From Pararhizobium polonicum (GTDB taxonomy: Bacteria; Pseudomonadota; Alphaproteobacteria; Rhizobiales; Rhizobiaceae), in assembly GCF_001687365.1 (NCBI RefSeq), contig NZ_LGLV01000011.1, positions 1 to 64,000 on the forward strand: DNA of 64,000 bases. The letters run 5' to 3'. Below the pieces are notes generated by a model. It did not search any database and was not told the DNA's origin. It was given only the letters and a program-made list of their open reading frames with translations. Both the position numbers and the translations under genes were made by a program. This document shows, piece by piece, positions 11,208 to 20,477 of the stretch; within the stretch, counting starts at the first letter, position 1; every line of letters begins with the position of its first letter.

Positions 11208-12533
11208 ATGCCTATCAACATCACCATGCCGGCCCTCTCGCCCACGATGGAAGAGGGCAACCTCGCCAAATGGCTGGTCAAGGAAGGCGACAAGGTCTCC
11301 TCCGGCGACGTTCTCTGCGAGATCGAGACCGACAAGGCGACGATGGAAGTCGAATCGGTCGACGAGGGCACCGTTGCCAAGCTCGTCGTTCCGGCCGGTA
11401 CCGAGGGCGTCAAGGTCAACGCGCTGATTGCAATCCTTGCCGCTGACGGCGAAGATGTTGCTGCCGCTGCTTCCGGCAGCGGTGCTGCTCCGGCTGCCAA
11501 GGCTGAAGCTGCAAAGACTGAAGCTGCTCCGGCAAAGGCTGAGGCAGCGCCAGCCGCCGCTCCGGCACCGGTTGCCGCACAGGCTCCGGCAGCGTCGGGT
11601 ACCCGCACGTTTTCGTCGCCGCTTGCCCGCCGTCTCGCCAAGGAAGCCGGCCTCGACATTTCCGTCGTTTCCGGTACCGGTCCGCATGGCCGCGTGGTCA
11701 AGAAGGACGTCGAAACGGCCGTTGCCGGCGGTGGCGCCAAGGCCGCTCCTGCTGCGGTTCCAGCAACCGCTGCTGCTCCGGCTCTGCCCAAGGGCGCTTC
11801 CGACGAAGCTGTTCTGAAGAACTTCGCCGAAGGCTCCTACGAGCTTGTGCCGCATGACGGCATGCGCAAGGTGATCGCCAAGCGCTTGCAGGAATCCAAG
11901 CAGACCATTCCGCATTTCTACGTTTCGGTGGATTGCGAACTGGATGCGCTTCTGGCCCTTCGCGCCCAGCTCAATGCTGCAAGCCCGGAAAAGGACGGCA
12001 AGCCTGCCTACAAGCTCTCGGTCAACGATATGGTCATCAAGGCGCTTGCGCTTGCCCTGCGTGACGTTCCGGATGCCAATGTGTCCTGGACCGAAACCAA
12101 CATGGTCAAGCACAAGCACGCCGATGTCGGCGTTGCCGTGTCGATCCCGGGCGGCCTGATCACACCGATCGTCCGCAGCGCGGAACTCAAGAGCCTGTCG
12201 GCCATCTCCAACGAGATGAAGGATCTCGGCGCCCGCGCCAAGAGCCGCAAGCTGAAGCCCGAGGAATTCCAGGGCGGCACCACCGCCGTGTCGAACATGG
12301 GCATGATGGGCGTCAAGAACTTCGCCGCCGTCGTCAATCCTCCGCATGCGACGATCCTGGCGATCGGTGCCGGCGAGGAGCGGGTCGTGGTCAAGAAGGG
12401 CCAGATGGTCGTCGCCAACGTCATGACCGTGACGCTGTCGACCGATCATCGCGCCGTCGATGGTGCTCTGGGTGCCGAACTGCTGGGCGCCTTCAAGCGC
12501 TACATCGAAAACCCGATGGGCATGCTGGTTTAA
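11208..12533 (+). CDS. pdhC: Dihydrolipoyl acetyltransferase (PDH E2)
   Basis: E2 transfers the acetyl group from lipoamide to coenzyme A and forms the structural core of the complex. In order it has one lipoyl domain (residues 1-80, Lys43), an Ala/Pro linker, a peripheral subunit-binding domain at about 130-168 ([14 protein letters not shown]) and the acyltransferase domain at about 200-441. The active-site block is HRAVDG with His414 and Asp418. A GGGAGGGTGAAGAG region precedes the ATG. Length is normal for a single-lipoyl-domain E2. In related genomes the order continues to an SGNH hydrolase; here a DUF559 gene intervenes. Confidence 0.97.
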   Translation: MPINITMPALSPTMEEGNLAKWLVKEGDKVSSGDVLCEIETDKATMEVESVDEGTVAKLVVPAGTEGVKVNALIAILAADGEDVAAAASGSGAAPAAKAEAAKTEAAPAKAEAAPAAAPAPVAAQAPAASGTRTFSSPLARRLAKEAGLDISVVSGTGPHGRVVKKDVETAVAGGGAKAAPAAVPATAAAPALPKGASDEAVLKNFAEGSYELVPHDGMRKVIAKRLQESKQTIPHFYVSVDCELDALLALRAQLNAASPEKDGKPAYKLSVNDMVIKALALALRDVPDANVSWTETNMVKHKHADVGVAVSIPGGLITPIVRSAELKSLSAISNEMKDLGARAKSRKLKPEEFQGGTTAVSNMGMMGVKNFAAVVNPPHATILAIGAGEERVVVKKGQMVVANVMTVTLSTDHRAVDGALGAELLGAFKRYIENPMGMLV

Positions 12534-12542
12534 GTGGACTGT

Positions 12543-12563
12543 CCCTCCCCTTTGCGGGGAGGG
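12543..12563. repeat. Left palindromic repeat flanking DUF559 gene
   Basis: CCCTCCCC (12543-12550) and GGGGAGGG (12556-12563) form a perfect 8-bp hairpin over TTTGC, starting 10 nt after the pdhC stop. A related sequence lies in inverted orientation at 13002-13020 on the other side of the DUF559 gene. Such short GC-rich palindromes are of the REP type. This one could also act as an attenuator downstream of pdhC, but no T run follows. Confidence 0.6.
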
Positions 12564-12615
12564 TGTTCGCGGTAGCGGACGGCTGGGGTGTCGGCGGATG
12601 GGTGAAGGGTCTGAG

Positions 12616-13035
12616 ATGGCATGGAACCGTGAAAACCCGAAACCACCGAGCCCGACCGCTGCGCTCAATATCCCTCGACTGCGCAAGGCAATGACGGATG
12701 CGGAACACCGCTTTTGGCAGGCTCTGCGCCGGGAGTTGCCGGAAACGCAGGGCAGGCATTTTCGCAGGCAAATGGCGATAGGCCGCTATGTCGCGGATTT
12801 TGTCTGTCTGGGAGAGCGCTTGATCATTGAGGTGGACGGAGCCGTCCATGACGATGTGCATCAACGCCAACGTGATGCGGAGCGCGACGCTTGTCTCCGT
12901 GGCGAGAATTTTCGTGTCATGCGTGTTACGAACAAGGATGTGATTCTCGATATGCCATCTGTGTTGCGACGAATTGCCATGGCTCTTGCCACCCCCACCC
13001 CTAACCCCTCCCTGCAAGGGCGAGTGGAATTTTGA
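12616..13035 (+). CDS. DUF559 (Vsr-like endonuclease fold) protein
   Basis: A 139-residue protein of the DUF559 family, related in fold to Vsr and other PD-(D/E)xK nucleases. Visible hallmarks are LRKAMTDAEHRFWQALR at the N-terminus, HFRRQMAIGRYVADFVC, and the candidate catalytic core LIIEVDGAVHDD followed by RDAERDACLRGENFRVMRV. The start is ATG 12616 or in-frame ATG 12598; neither has a strong ribosome binding site. The last ten or so codons are read through the right-hand palindromic repeat, giving an unusual TPNPSLQGRVEF tail. It sits inside the PDH operon between pdhC and the SGNH gene, which suggests acquisition. DNA cleavage or repair is inferred from the family; no methyltransferase is adjacent. 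Confidence 0.82.
   Translation: MAWNRENPKPPSPTAALNIPRLRKAMTDAEHRFWQALRRELPETQGRHFRRQMAIGRYVADFVCLGERLIIEVDGAVHDDVHQRQRDAERDACLRGENFRVMRVTNKDVILDMPSVLRRIAMALATPTPNPSLQGRVEF
13002..13020. repeat. Right palindromic repeat flanking DUF559 gene
   Basis: The segment reads as an inverted, slightly diverged copy of the left repeat. Its reverse complement, CCCTTGCAGGGAGGGG, matches CCCTTTGCGGGGAGGG on the left with one gap and a few substitutions. CCCT/AGGG (13010-13020) forms a small hairpin over GCA. It overlaps the 3' end of the DUF559 coding region. Confidence 0.55.
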
Positions 13036-13043
13036 GCGCGGCT

Positions 13044-13685
13044 ATGAAAACAGTCCTTTGCTACGGCGACAGTCTGACCTGGGGATATGACGCGGAGACC
13101 GGCGGCCGGCATGCGCTGGAAGACCGCTGGCCGAGCGTCCTGCAGACGGCGCTTGGCAACGGCGTTCAGGTGATTGCCGAAGGTCTGAACGGCCGCACCA
13201 CCGCCTATGACGATCACCTGGCTGATTGTGACCGCAACGGCGTGCGCATCCTGCCGACCATCCTGCAGACTCATGCCCCGGTCGATCTGGTGATCTTTCT
13301 GCTCGGCGCCAACGATATGAAGCCCGTGGTGCATGGAACAGCCTTCGGTGCGGTGAAGGGCATCGAGAGGCTGGTCAGGCTCGTCTGGCATCACAGCTGG
13401 CCGGGTGTACAGGCCGAGGCTCCTGAAATTCTGATCGTTGCACCGCCGGTGATCAGCCAAACGGCGAATGCAAATTTTGCGGCGATGTTCGCCGGCGGAG
13501 TGGAGCAATCGTCGATGATGGCTTCGCTCTACGCCGATCTCGCCGATGAACTCGGCTGCGGTTTCTTCGATGCCGGATCGGTTGCGAAAACGACGCCGCT
13601 CGACGGCGTGCATCTGGATCCGGAAAACACGCGCGCCATCGGACGCGGCCTTGAGCCGATGGTCCGCATGATGCTCGGGCTCTGA
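13044..13685 (+). CDS. SGNH/GDSL hydrolase family esterase
   Basis: A 213-residue serine hydrolase of the SGNH superfamily (arylesterase or acyl-thioesterase-like). Block I is CYGDSLTWGYD near the N-terminus (nucleophile Ser11), block III is LGANDMK, and block V is DGVHLD near residue 193 with the catalytic Asp/His pair. No signal peptide is visible, so it is cytoplasmic. A TTG start at 13032 overlapping the previous stop is possible, but ATG 13044 begins the fold directly. The next gene starts at the base after its stop. The PDH operon of other Rhizobiaceae carries this gene too; its link to PDH is unknown. Confidence 0.85.
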   Translation: MKTVLCYGDSLTWGYDAETGGRHALEDRWPSVLQTALGNGVQVIAEGLNGRTTAYDDHLADCDRNGVRILPTILQTHAPVDLVIFLLGANDMKPVVHGTAFGAVKGIERLVRLVWHHSWPGVQAEAPEILIVAPPVISQTANANFAAMFAGGVEQSSMMASLYADLADELGCGFFDAGSVAKTTPLDGVHLDPENTRAIGRGLEPMVRMMLGL

Positions 13686-14270
13686 ATGACGGCGGCTCTG
13701 CGTCTACGGGCCGCGCAACGGCGGGATGCGGCGGAACTGGCCATTCTGGTCGATATCGCCTCCCATGGCTTTGCCACATGGCTCTGGCATGGTGCAGTGA
13801 TGCGCGGGGTCAAGGACACGGCCCTCGAGCAGGGGCGGTCGCGGATGATGATGGATGACGAACCGGGCGCCTGGAAGGATGCGACCTGCGCCGAATGGGA
13901 CGGCGAGATGGCTGGCGTGTCGATCGGCTATGATCTGGAGGACAGCGTTCGCGATATGGTCGCGCCGCATCCGGTGATCAAGCCGCTGCTGGACCTTCAG
14001 GTGCAGGTGATCGGCAGCCGGTTCATCGATAGTCTCGGTGTCTACCGGCACCATCGCGGCAAGGGTATCGGGCGGGCGCTGCTTGCCCATGAGATCGACA
14101 AGGCTCAAGGCAGGCAGGTCAGCCTGATCACCGAAAGCCACAATCAAACGGCGCTGGCGCTTTATGCGGCCAGCGGATTTGCAGAGCAGGCGCGGCTTCC
14201 GGCCGTGCCGCTCTTTGAAGACAGCAAAAGGCATGAGTGGGTCTTGCTGGCCCGGACCATGACCGAGTGA
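13686..14270 (+). CDS. GNAT family N-acetyltransferase
   Basis: A 194-residue acetyl-CoA-dependent acyltransferase. The acetyl-CoA-binding motif A is visible as HHRGKGIGRALLAHEI near residues 120-135, followed by ITESHNQTALALYAASGF, a typical motif B. The start ATG directly abuts the TGA of the SGNH hydrolase, so the two are probably translationally coupled. It lies 17 nt before lpdA. Target unknown; modification of a small molecule or a protein N-terminus or lysine are equally possible. Confidence 0.85.
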   Translation: MTAALRLRAAQRRDAAELAILVDIASHGFATWLWHGAVMRGVKDTALEQGRSRMMMDDEPGAWKDATCAEWDGEMAGVSIGYDLEDSVRDMVAPHPVIKPLLDLQVQVIGSRFIDSLGVYRHHRGKGIGRALLAHEIDKAQGRQVSLITESHNQTALALYAASGFAEQARLPAVPLFEDSKRHEWVLLARTMTE

Positions 14271-14287
14271 AGAGGCAGGAAACAAGA

Positions 14288-15733
14288 ATGGCAAATTCCT
14301 ACGACGTCATCGTTATCGGTTCCGGCCCCGGCGGCTATATCGCGGCGATCCGCGCGGCACAGCTGGGCCTGAAGGTCGCCGTGGTCGAGCGCGAGCATCT
14401 GGCCGGCATCTGCTCCAACTGGGGCTGCATCCCGACCAAGGCGCTGCTGCGCTCCGCCGAGGTTCTGCATCTGGCCGAACATGCCAAGAACTACGGCCTG
14501 ACGCTGGAAGGCAAGATCACGCCGGACCTGAAGGCCATCGTCGCCCGTTCGCGCGGCATTGCCGAGCGTATGAACGGCGGCGTTGCTTTCCTCATGAAGA
14601 AGAACAAAGTCGACATCATCTGGGGCGAGGCGAAGCTCACCAAGCCGAACGAGATCGTCGTTGCCAAGACCACCAAGACCATCGTCCAGCCGCAGGGGCC
14701 GATCCCCAAGAATACGCTGGGCGAGGGCACCTACACCGCCAAGCATATCATCGTCGCCACAGGTGCCCGTCCGCGCGCGCTGCCGGGCATCGAGCCGGAC
14801 GGCAAGCTGATCTGGACCTATTTCGAGGCGATGAACCCGGATGCCATGCCGAAGTCGCTGCTGGTCATGGGCTCCGGCGCCATCGGCATCGAATTCGCCT
14901 CCTTCTATCGCACACTGGGTGTCGACGTGACGGTCGTTGAAGTCATGAGCCAGGTCATGCCGGTCGAGGACGCGGAAATCTCCGCCTTCGCCAAGAAGCA
15001 GTTCGACAAGCAGGGCATGAAGATCATCCTCGATGCCAAGGTGACGAAGGTCGAAAAATCGGCCAATTCCGTGACCGCCCATGTCGAGAAGAAGGACGGC
15101 TCGATCGAGAAGATCACCGCCGACCGGATGATTTCGGCTGTCGGCGTGCAGGGCAATATCGAAAATCTCGGTCTGGAAGCGCTCGGCGTCAAGACCGACC
15201 GCGGTTGCATTGTCATCGATGGCTACGGCAAGACCAACGTGCCGGGCGTCTACGCGATCGGCGACGTCGCCGGTCCGCCGATGCTCGCTCACAAGGCCGA
15301 GCATGAGGCCGTCATCTGCGTCGAGAAAATTGCCGGCCTGCCGAACGTGCATCCGATGGACAAGCTGAAGATCCCGGGCTGCACCTATTGCAACCCGCAG
15401 GTCGCCTCGGTTGGCTTGACGGAAGCCAAGGCCAAGGCCGAAGGCCGCGATATCCGCGTCGGCCGCTTCCCCTTCGTCGCCAACGGCAAGGCGATCGCGC
15501 TTGGCGAAGACCAGGGTCTGGTCAAGACCATCTTCGACAAGAAGACCGGCGAATTGCTGGGCGCGCATCTGGTCGGCGCCGAAGTCACCGAGCTGATCCA
15601 GGGCTTCGTCGTCGCCATGAACCTCGAGACGACCGAGGAAGACCTGATGCACACGATCTTCCCGCATCCGACCATCTCGGAAACGCTGAAGGAAAGCGTG
15701 CTCGATGCCTATGGGCGTGCACTGAACGCTTGA
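14288..15733 (+). CDS. lpdA: Dihydrolipoyl dehydrogenase (PDH E3)
   Basis: E3 reoxidises dihydrolipoamide on the PDH complex, passing electrons through a disulfide and FAD to NAD. The 481-residue protein shows the FAD loop GSGPGG (residues 11-16), the redox-active pair Cys42 and Cys47 in CSNWGC, an NAD-binding GSGAIG loop, the GVYAIGD block, and the catalytic His460-Glu465 near the C-terminus. The open frame extends upstream, but ATG 14288 after GAGGCAGGAAACA fits the conserved N-terminus. It completes the set of PDH subunits in this operon. Confidence 0.97.
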   Translation: MANSYDVIVIGSGPGGYIAAIRAAQLGLKVAVVEREHLAGICSNWGCIPTKALLRSAEVLHLAEHAKNYGLTLEGKITPDLKAIVARSRGIAERMNGGVAFLMKKNKVDIIWGEAKLTKPNEIVVAKTTKTIVQPQGPIPKNTLGEGTYTAKHIIVATGARPRALPGIEPDGKLIWTYFEAMNPDAMPKSLLVMGSGAIGIEFASFYRTLGVDVTVVEVMSQVMPVEDAEISAFAKKQFDKQGMKIILDAKVTKVEKSANSVTAHVEKKDGSIEKITADRMISAVGVQGNIENLGLEALGVKTDRGCIVIDGYGKTNVPGVYAIGDVAGPPMLAHKAEHEAVICVEKIAGLPNVHPMDKLKIPGCTYCNPQVASVGLTEAKAKAEGRDIRVGRFPFVANGKAIALGEDQGLVKTIFDKKTGELLGAHLVGAEVTELIQGFVVAMNLETTEEDLMHTIFPHPTISETLKESVLDAYGRALNA

Positions 15734-15801
15734 TTATGCTAGGGCTCGCCTCCATCTGAAGGCGGCCCGCATGTCCGGCTTGAAGGAAAGTTGAAGTCAC
15801 G

Positions 15802-16779
15802 ATGGTCACCATTCTCGACCGCACAACGATCGATCTCGACGCCAAGCGCGTGCGTCATCCGGAAAAGGCCCACAAGCCCGACACCGAGATGCTGCGCAAG
15901 CCGGAATGGATCCGTGTCCGCGCACCGACATCGAAGGGCTATGCCGAAACCAAGTCGATCGTGAAGGAGCACAAGCTCGTCACGGTCTGCGAGGAAGCCG
16001 GCTGCCCGAATATCGGCGAGTGCTGGGACAAGAAGCACGCCACCTTCATGATCATGGGCGAGATCTGTACCCGCGCCTGCGCCTTCTGCAATGTCGCGAC
16101 CGGCAAGCCGAATGCGCTGGATATGGCCGAGCCGGAAAACGTTGCCAAGGCCGTCAAGCAGATGGGGCTCAGCCATGTCGTCATCACCTCGGTGGACCGC
16201 GACGATCTGGCCGATGGCGGCGCCGAGCATTTCGAAAAGGTGATCTGGGCCATTCGCGCCGCGTCGCCGCTGACGACCATCGAAATCCTGACGCCCGATT
16301 TCCTCAAGAAGCCGGGAGCGCTGGAGCGGGTCGTTGCCGCCAAGCCCGATGTCTTCAACCACAACATGGAAACCGTGCCGGGGAACTATCTGACGGTGCG
16401 GCCGGGCGCACGCTATTTCCATTCGATCCGCCTGCTGCAGCGGGTCAAGGAACTCGATCCGACGATGTTCACCAAGTCCGGCATCATGGTGGGCTTGGGC
16501 GAGGAACGTAACGAAGTGCTGCAGCTGATGGACGACCTGCGCACCGCCGATGTCGACTTCCTCACCATCGGCCAATACTTGCAGCCGACCCGCAAACATC
16601 ATCAGGTGATGAGCTTCGTCACGCCGGAAGAGTTCAAGTCCTACGAGACGGTCGCCTATACCAAGGGCTTCCTGATGGTCGCCTCCAGCCCGCTGACCCG
16701 CTCGTCGCACCATGCCGGTGACGACTTCGCCCGGCTCCGGGCAGCGCGCGAAAAGAAGCTGCTGGCGGCAGCTGAATAG
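15802..16779 (+). CDS. lipA: Lipoyl synthase
   Basis: Radical SAM enzyme that inserts two sulfur atoms into protein-bound octanoyl groups, making the lipoyl cofactor used by PdhB and PdhC encoded just upstream. Both iron-sulfur clusters are visible: the auxiliary cluster ligands Cys63, Cys68 and Cys74, and the radical SAM motif CxxxCxxC at Cys89, Cys93 and Cys96. The C-terminal RSSHH block carries the conserved serine that ligates the auxiliary cluster. It is 325 residues long with a GAAGGAAAG ribosome binding site. It follows lpdA by 68 nt, so cofactor and complex are made from neighbouring genes. Confidence 0.97.
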   Translation: MVTILDRTTIDLDAKRVRHPEKAHKPDTEMLRKPEWIRVRAPTSKGYAETKSIVKEHKLVTVCEEAGCPNIGECWDKKHATFMIMGEICTRACAFCNVATGKPNALDMAEPENVAKAVKQMGLSHVVITSVDRDDLADGGAEHFEKVIWAIRAASPLTTIEILTPDFLKKPGALERVVAAKPDVFNHNMETVPGNYLTVRPGARYFHSIRLLQRVKELDPTMFTKSGIMVGLGEERNEVLQLMDDLRTADVDFLTIGQYLQPTRKHHQVMSFVTPEEFKSYETVAYTKGFLMVASSPLTRSSHHAGDDFARLRAAREKKLLAAAE

Positions 16780-16821
16780 GCGCCCGAGGTTGCTAAACCG
16801 GATTTGAGCTTTATGGTGCGC

Positions 16822-16839
16822 GGCTCCAAGTTTGGAGCC
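16822..16839 (+). promoter_or_regulatory. Hairpin masking the ribosome binding site of the P-loop kinase pair
   Basis: GGCTCC (16822-16827) pairs perfectly with GGAGCC (16834-16839) over the loop AAGTTT. The right arm contains the GGAG ribosome binding site of the gene starting at 16844. Folding would hide it, so a translational switch is possible. That function is inferred. Confidence 0.45.
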
Positions 16840-16843
16840 CGTC

Positions 16844-17425
16844 ATGCCGTCTTATATTTCTGGAATTGAGCAAGCCCTTCCGATCCTTCGCGGTGTCAGC
16901 CGTGTTCTGGTCATCGGCTGCTCGGGTGGTGGCAAGAGTACGCTTTCGCGGAAGCTATCGGGCAGGCTGGACTTGCCCTACGTTTCGATGGATCGGGATT
17001 TCTACTGGTTGCCCGGCTGGACGAAACGGGCCAAAGCGGACGAGCGTGCGTTGATTGCCGCCACGGTTGCGCAAGACCGGTGGATCATGGACGGAACGGG
17101 CGCATCGAGCTTCGATCTGCGCCTGCCGCGAACGGATCTGGTCGTCTGGGTCCGTGTTCCGCGCCCGTTGTGCCTTTGGGGATTGATCTGCCGAGTAGCG
17201 TCAAGTTTCGGCCGTGTACGCCCGGACATGGCACCGGGATGTCCGGAACAATTGCCGGATCGCGAGTTCCTGTCCTACATCTGGAATTTCGACCGGCGCG
17301 TTTCTCCCATCATTGTGGAAAGGTTGGACCGGTATGCACCGGACATGCCGGTACTGACGCTCAGGAGCCGCAGCGACATGCGTGCTCTCGTCGCGCGTTT
17401 ACAGGAAGCTGATGATGTCGAATAA
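16844..17425 (+). CDS. P-loop kinase-like protein (adenylate-kinase/DNA topology modulation type), copy 1
   Basis: A 193-residue P-loop NTPase. Walker A is GCSGGGKST at residues 25-33. It continues with LPYVSMDRDFYWLPGW and WIMDGT, the pattern of the small nucleotide-kinase-like proteins often annotated as DNA topology modulation protein FlaR. No membrane segment or export signal is seen. ATG 16844 is preceded by GGAG at 16834-16837; a TTG at 16832 is less likely. Its 3' end overlaps the next gene, a clear paralogue, by 14 nt. The substrate is unknown. Confidence 0.8.
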   Translation: MPSYISGIEQALPILRGVSRVLVIGCSGGGKSTLSRKLSGRLDLPYVSMDRDFYWLPGWTKRAKADERALIAATVAQDRWIMDGTGASSFDLRLPRTDLVVWVRVPRPLCLWGLICRVASSFGRVRPDMAPGCPEQLPDREFLSYIWNFDRRVSPIIVERLDRYAPDMPVLTLRSRSDMRALVARLQEADDVE

Positions 17426-17999
17426 CATTATGAGCTTGGAGCAAGGGACCGCAACCCTGCGAACCGCCGACCGAATCCTGATCATCGGCTGCTCCGGCAG
17501 CGGCAAAAGTACGCTGGCACAAAACCTCTCGGACATGTTTGCGCTTCCTTATATCTCGATGGATCGTGACGTCTTCTGGCTGCCTGGCTGGACGCAGCGG
17601 CCACGCGCAGAGGCGCTCGAGATCGTCGAGCGGACGGTCGCGCAGCCGCGATGGATCATGGACGGGACAAGCCCCGGCACATTGCCTCTGCGCCTGCCGC
17701 GCACGAATCTCGTCGTGTGGATGCGACCGCCACGCCGCGTATCCCTTTACGGTGTGATCAGCCGCTGGCTTCGATTTCGCGGCAGGACGCGGCCGGAAAT
17801 GGCCGAAAACTGCCCGGAGCGCCTGACCGGCGAATTCCTGCGCTACATCTGGAATTTCGAGAAAACCGAAAGCCCGGAGATCGAACAGAAACTGGCGGAT
17901 TATGGCCCCGGCGTGCCGGTCCTTGTACTGAAATCGCATGCTCAGACGGGGAAACTGCTTGAGGGGCTGAAGCGGCCCGTTTTCAACGCCGGTGCGTGA
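17412..17999 (+). CDS. P-loop kinase-like protein, copy 2
   Basis: A 195-residue paralogue of the preceding protein. It has Walker A GCSGSGKST at residues 26-34 or so and the same MDRDVFWLPGWTQRPRAEA, WIMDGT, LRLPRTNLVVW and YIWNFE blocks in the same order. The two copies match over their full length, which points to tandem duplication. The start is ATG 17412 or the adjacent ATG 17415, with AGGA upstream; both lie inside the previous gene. The shared GCSGxGKST-LPYxSMDRD core suggests the same chemistry, while the N-termini and tails differ. No substrate can be assigned. Confidence 0.8.
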   Translation: MMSNNIMSLEQGTATLRTADRILIIGCSGSGKSTLAQNLSDMFALPYISMDRDVFWLPGWTQRPRAEALEIVERTVAQPRWIMDGTSPGTLPLRLPRTNLVVWMRPPRRVSLYGVISRWLRFRGRTRPEMAENCPERLTGEFLRYIWNFEKTESPEIEQKLADYGPGVPVLVLKSHAQTGKLLEGLKRPVFNAGA

Positions 18000-18055
18000 C
18001 GCCTGCGCCCTCGCACCATCTTGTTTTTCCGGACATCATTGAATATCTGAACGCC

Positions 18056-18508
18056 ATGCCACAATTCGAGACCCGACGGCCAGTCAAGCACACACCCGAA
18101 CAGATGTTCGATCTGATTGCCGATGTCGAAAAATACCCGGAATTCCTGCCGCTTTGCGAAGGACTGACCGTCCGTTCACGCAAGGAGCGCGACGGCAAGC
18201 AGCTGCTGCTCGCCGATATGACGGTCGGCTACAAGGCCATCCGCGAGACGTTCACCACGCAGGTGCTTCTGAACAAGGCCGAGCGCATCATCGACGTCAA
18301 ATATATCGATGGGCCGTTCAAGTATCTCGACAACCGCTGGCGCTTCGAGGAAACGGGCGAGGGCGGTTGCTCGGTCAATTTCTTTATCGATTACGAATTC
18401 AAGAGCCGCATCCTCGGTGCGCTGATGGGCTCGATGTTCGATCGGGCCTTCCGGATGTTTTCCGAAGCCTTCGAGAAGCGCGCCGATGCTACCTACGCAA
18501 CGGCGTAG
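18056..18508 (+). CDS. ratA: RatA/COQ10-type START-domain protein
   Basis: A 150-residue single-domain polyketide-cyclase/START protein. The N-terminus MPQFETRRPVKHTPEQMF, then DVEKYPEFLPLCEGL and FIDYEFKSRIL, are typical of the family that includes mitochondrial COQ10 (ubiquinone binding) and E. coli RatA. In alphaproteobacteria a ubiquinone-related role is the likelier one. The frame is open to a GTG at 17996, but ATG 18056 matches the conserved start. It follows the kinase pair by 56 nt and converges on cinA with 9 nt between the stops. The symbol is applied by family resemblance. Confidence 0.85.
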   Translation: MPQFETRRPVKHTPEQMFDLIADVEKYPEFLPLCEGLTVRSRKERDGKQLLLADMTVGYKAIRETFTTQVLLNKAERIIDVKYIDGPFKYLDNRWRFEETGEGGCSVNFFIDYEFKSRILGALMGSMFDRAFRMFSEAFEKRADATYATA

Positions 18509-18517
18509 CGGACGGCG

Positions 18518-19018
18518 TCAGTCTGCCGCCGCTTCGTTCAGCATCTCCAGCGCCGTGCGCACCGTCGCCAGGCGGACGGCGTCGCGGCCGATGTCGCCGT
18601 AGTACATTTCCCGGTGCAGCACGTTGCCGGTTCGGCTTGCCGTTGCCAAGTGCACGAGCCCGACCGGCTTGTCCGCCGATCCGCCGCCGGGGCCGGCAAT
18701 GCCGGTGACCGCGACCGTAATGTCCGCTTGCGAATGGGTGAGCGCTCCGCGAGCCATTTCAATTGCCGTCTGCCGCGAAACGGCACCATGGATGTCGAGC
18801 GTCGCAGGGGAGACGCCGAGCATCTGGATCTTGGCATCATTGGAGTAGGTGACGAAGCCGCGGTCGACGGCGGCCGAGGAGCCGGGGATTTCCGTCAGGG
18901 CGCCTGCGATCAGTCCGCCGGTGCAGGATTCGGCCGTCGCGACCATCAGGCCGCGCTCGGAAAAAAGGGAAATCAGGCTGCCCGCCTTGCTTTCGATGTC
19001 GTCCGGCCAACCGCTCAT
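18518..19018 (-). CDS. CinA family amidohydrolase (PncC-like)
   Basis: A 166-residue protein equal to the C-terminal domain of CinA, without the N-terminal MoaB-like half. The family deamidates nicotinamide mononucleotide to recycle pyridine nucleotide. Family blocks seen are [21 protein letters not shown] near residue 29, the VTYSNDAK strand and [12 protein letters not shown] near residue 105, where the catalytic residues cluster. The start overlaps the stop of ispDF by 4 nt (ATGA), so the two genes are cotranscribed and probably translationally coupled. Confidence 0.9.
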   Translation of the reverse strand: MSGWPDDIESKAGSLISLFSERGLMVATAESCTGGLIAGALTEIPGSSAAVDRGFVTYSNDAKIQMLGVSPATLDIHGAVSRQTAIEMARGALTHSQADITVAVTGIAGPGGGSADKPVGLVHLATASRTGNVLHREMYYGDIGRDAVRLATVRTALEMLNEAAAD

Positions 19019-20229
19019 TTATCACCTCCAGCATAGACGACCGTGGCCGTGGCGATTGCGGCGATGCCTTCGCGGCGGCCGACAAAGCCGATCTTTTCGT
19101 TGGTCGTCGCCTTGACCGAGCAGCGATCGAGCGAAATGCCGAGCATATCCGCGAGGTTTTCGCGCATCGCCAGGCGGTGAGGGCCGACTTTCGGCGCTTC
19201 GGCGATCAGGGAAACATCCGCGTTCATGATCGTGCCGCCGTTGTCACGGACGATTCTGGCTGCGTGTTCGAGAAAGATGCGCGAGGCGGCGCCTTTCCAC
19301 TGCGGGTCGGAAGGGGGAAAGTGATCGCCGATATCGCCGGCGCCGCAGGTTGCCAGAAGCGCGTCGGTCAATGCATGCAGGGCGACATCGGCGTCGGAAT
19401 GGCCAAGCAGGGTCTGGTCATGCGGGATGAAGATACCGCACAGCGTCACGCCGTTGCCGTCCACAAGCTGATGAACGTCGTAGCCATTGCCGGTGCGGAC
19501 ATCCGGAAGCGCATGTCGGTTCAGTTTCTCATCGGCCATGGCGATATCCCGTTTGATCGTCAGTTTGACATTGTCGACCAATCCCTCGATCAGCGTCACC
19601 GGCAGGCCCGCCCATTCTGCGATCGAGGCATCGTCGGTGAAGTCGGAGCGGCCGGACGCGGCGGCATTGGTGTGAGCGTCAAGGATCGGCGCGAAACGAA
19701 AGCACTGGGGTGTCTGCGCACCGAAAAGACCGGCACGCGGGACCGTTTCGACGACTGTTCCATCCGGCGAGCCGCGCTTCAATGTGTCGGCAACGGCGAT
19801 CGCCGGTAGGACGGCATCCGAGCCTTGCGTCAGCGCCAGCACGCAGCGGTCGAGCAGGGTATGGTCGATGAAGGGCCGGACCGCATCATGGATCATCACA
19901 TGCGTGATGCCGAAATTTTCCAGTGCCTTGAGCCCCGCAAGCACCGACAGCTGGCGCGTCGGGCCGCCATGAACGACGGTGATGACGGATGTGTCGCCGG
20001 ACACACGGCTGCGGGCTTGCGCAAACAGGGCTTCATCGTCCGGATGGATGACGACGACGATCGTCTTTTCCTCTGGCCATGTCGCAAAAACATCAAGTGT
20101 ATGGGTAATAACGGGCCGCCCGCCGATCGGGCGATATTGCTTGGGTCCGTCGCGCAGGGAGCCGGCGCGTTCGCCCCGGCCGGCAGCGACAATGACGATA
20201 CCACAGGAAAACTGTTCTTTTGCCTGCAT
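19015..20229 (-). CDS. ispDF: Bifunctional IspD/IspF isoprenoid enzyme
   Basis: Fusion of two non-consecutive enzymes of the methylerythritol phosphate pathway. The N-terminal half (about residues 1-230) is IspD, which activates methylerythritol 4-phosphate with [17 protein letters not shown] nucleotide loop and MIHDAVRPF. The C-terminal half (about 245-404) is IspF, which cyclises the later diphosphate: [26 protein letters not shown] and GDHFPPSD with the zinc-binding Asp/His residues. Such fusions are usual in alphaproteobacteria. ATG 20229 gives 404 residues; the frame is open 93 nt further upstream, but that part does not look like IspD. The enzyme operates in the cytoplasm and is essential where the pathway is the only isoprenoid source. 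Confidence 0.95.
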   Translation of the reverse strand: MQAKEQFSCGIVIVAAGRGERAGSLRDGPKQYRPIGGRPVITHTLDVFATWPEEKTIVVVIHPDDEALFAQARSRVSGDTSVITVVHGGPTRQLSVLAGLKALENFGITHVMIHDAVRPFIDHTLLDRCVLALTQGSDAVLPAIAVADTLKRGSPDGTVVETVPRAGLFGAQTPQCFRFAPILDAHTNAAASGRSDFTDDASIAEWAGLPVTLIEGLVDNVKLTIKRDIAMADEKLNRHALPDVRTGNGYDVHQLVDGNGVTLCGIFIPHDQTLLGHSDADVALHALTDALLATCGAGDIGDHFPPSDPQWKGAASRIFLEHAARIVRDNGGTIMNADVSLIAEAPKVGPHRLAMRENLADMLGISLDRCSVKATTNEKIGFVGRREGIAAIATATVVYAGGDK

Positions 20230-20477
20230 CTTGTATATGGGTTCCCGCAGTTGGTTTGCCGCCGGGGCGTCAATGACGATCCTTCGATCGGCGATCACGC
20301 TCCAGTCATCGTGCGAAAACAACGAACCAGCGCCGTTTCGGCGCGCGGTGCCTCAATCGCCGTGGTGATTTACCGCGAAGGTCGGGGCTTTACCAGTTGT
20401 CCAGGGAATTTTGTCATCGAGCTCTGAAATCGCTTGGCAAGCCTGTCAAGTATGTCTAAAAATAGTGCAGAATAAAG
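20230..20477. promoter_or_regulatory. Divergent ispDF/dusB-ntr promoter region
   Basis: This gap separates the starts of ispDF (minus) and the dusB-ntrBC operon (plus) and must contain promoters for both. AT-rich sequence just before dusB (20430-20475) is the likely plus-strand promoter zone. I could not identify a confident -35/-10 pair. Confidence 0.45.
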
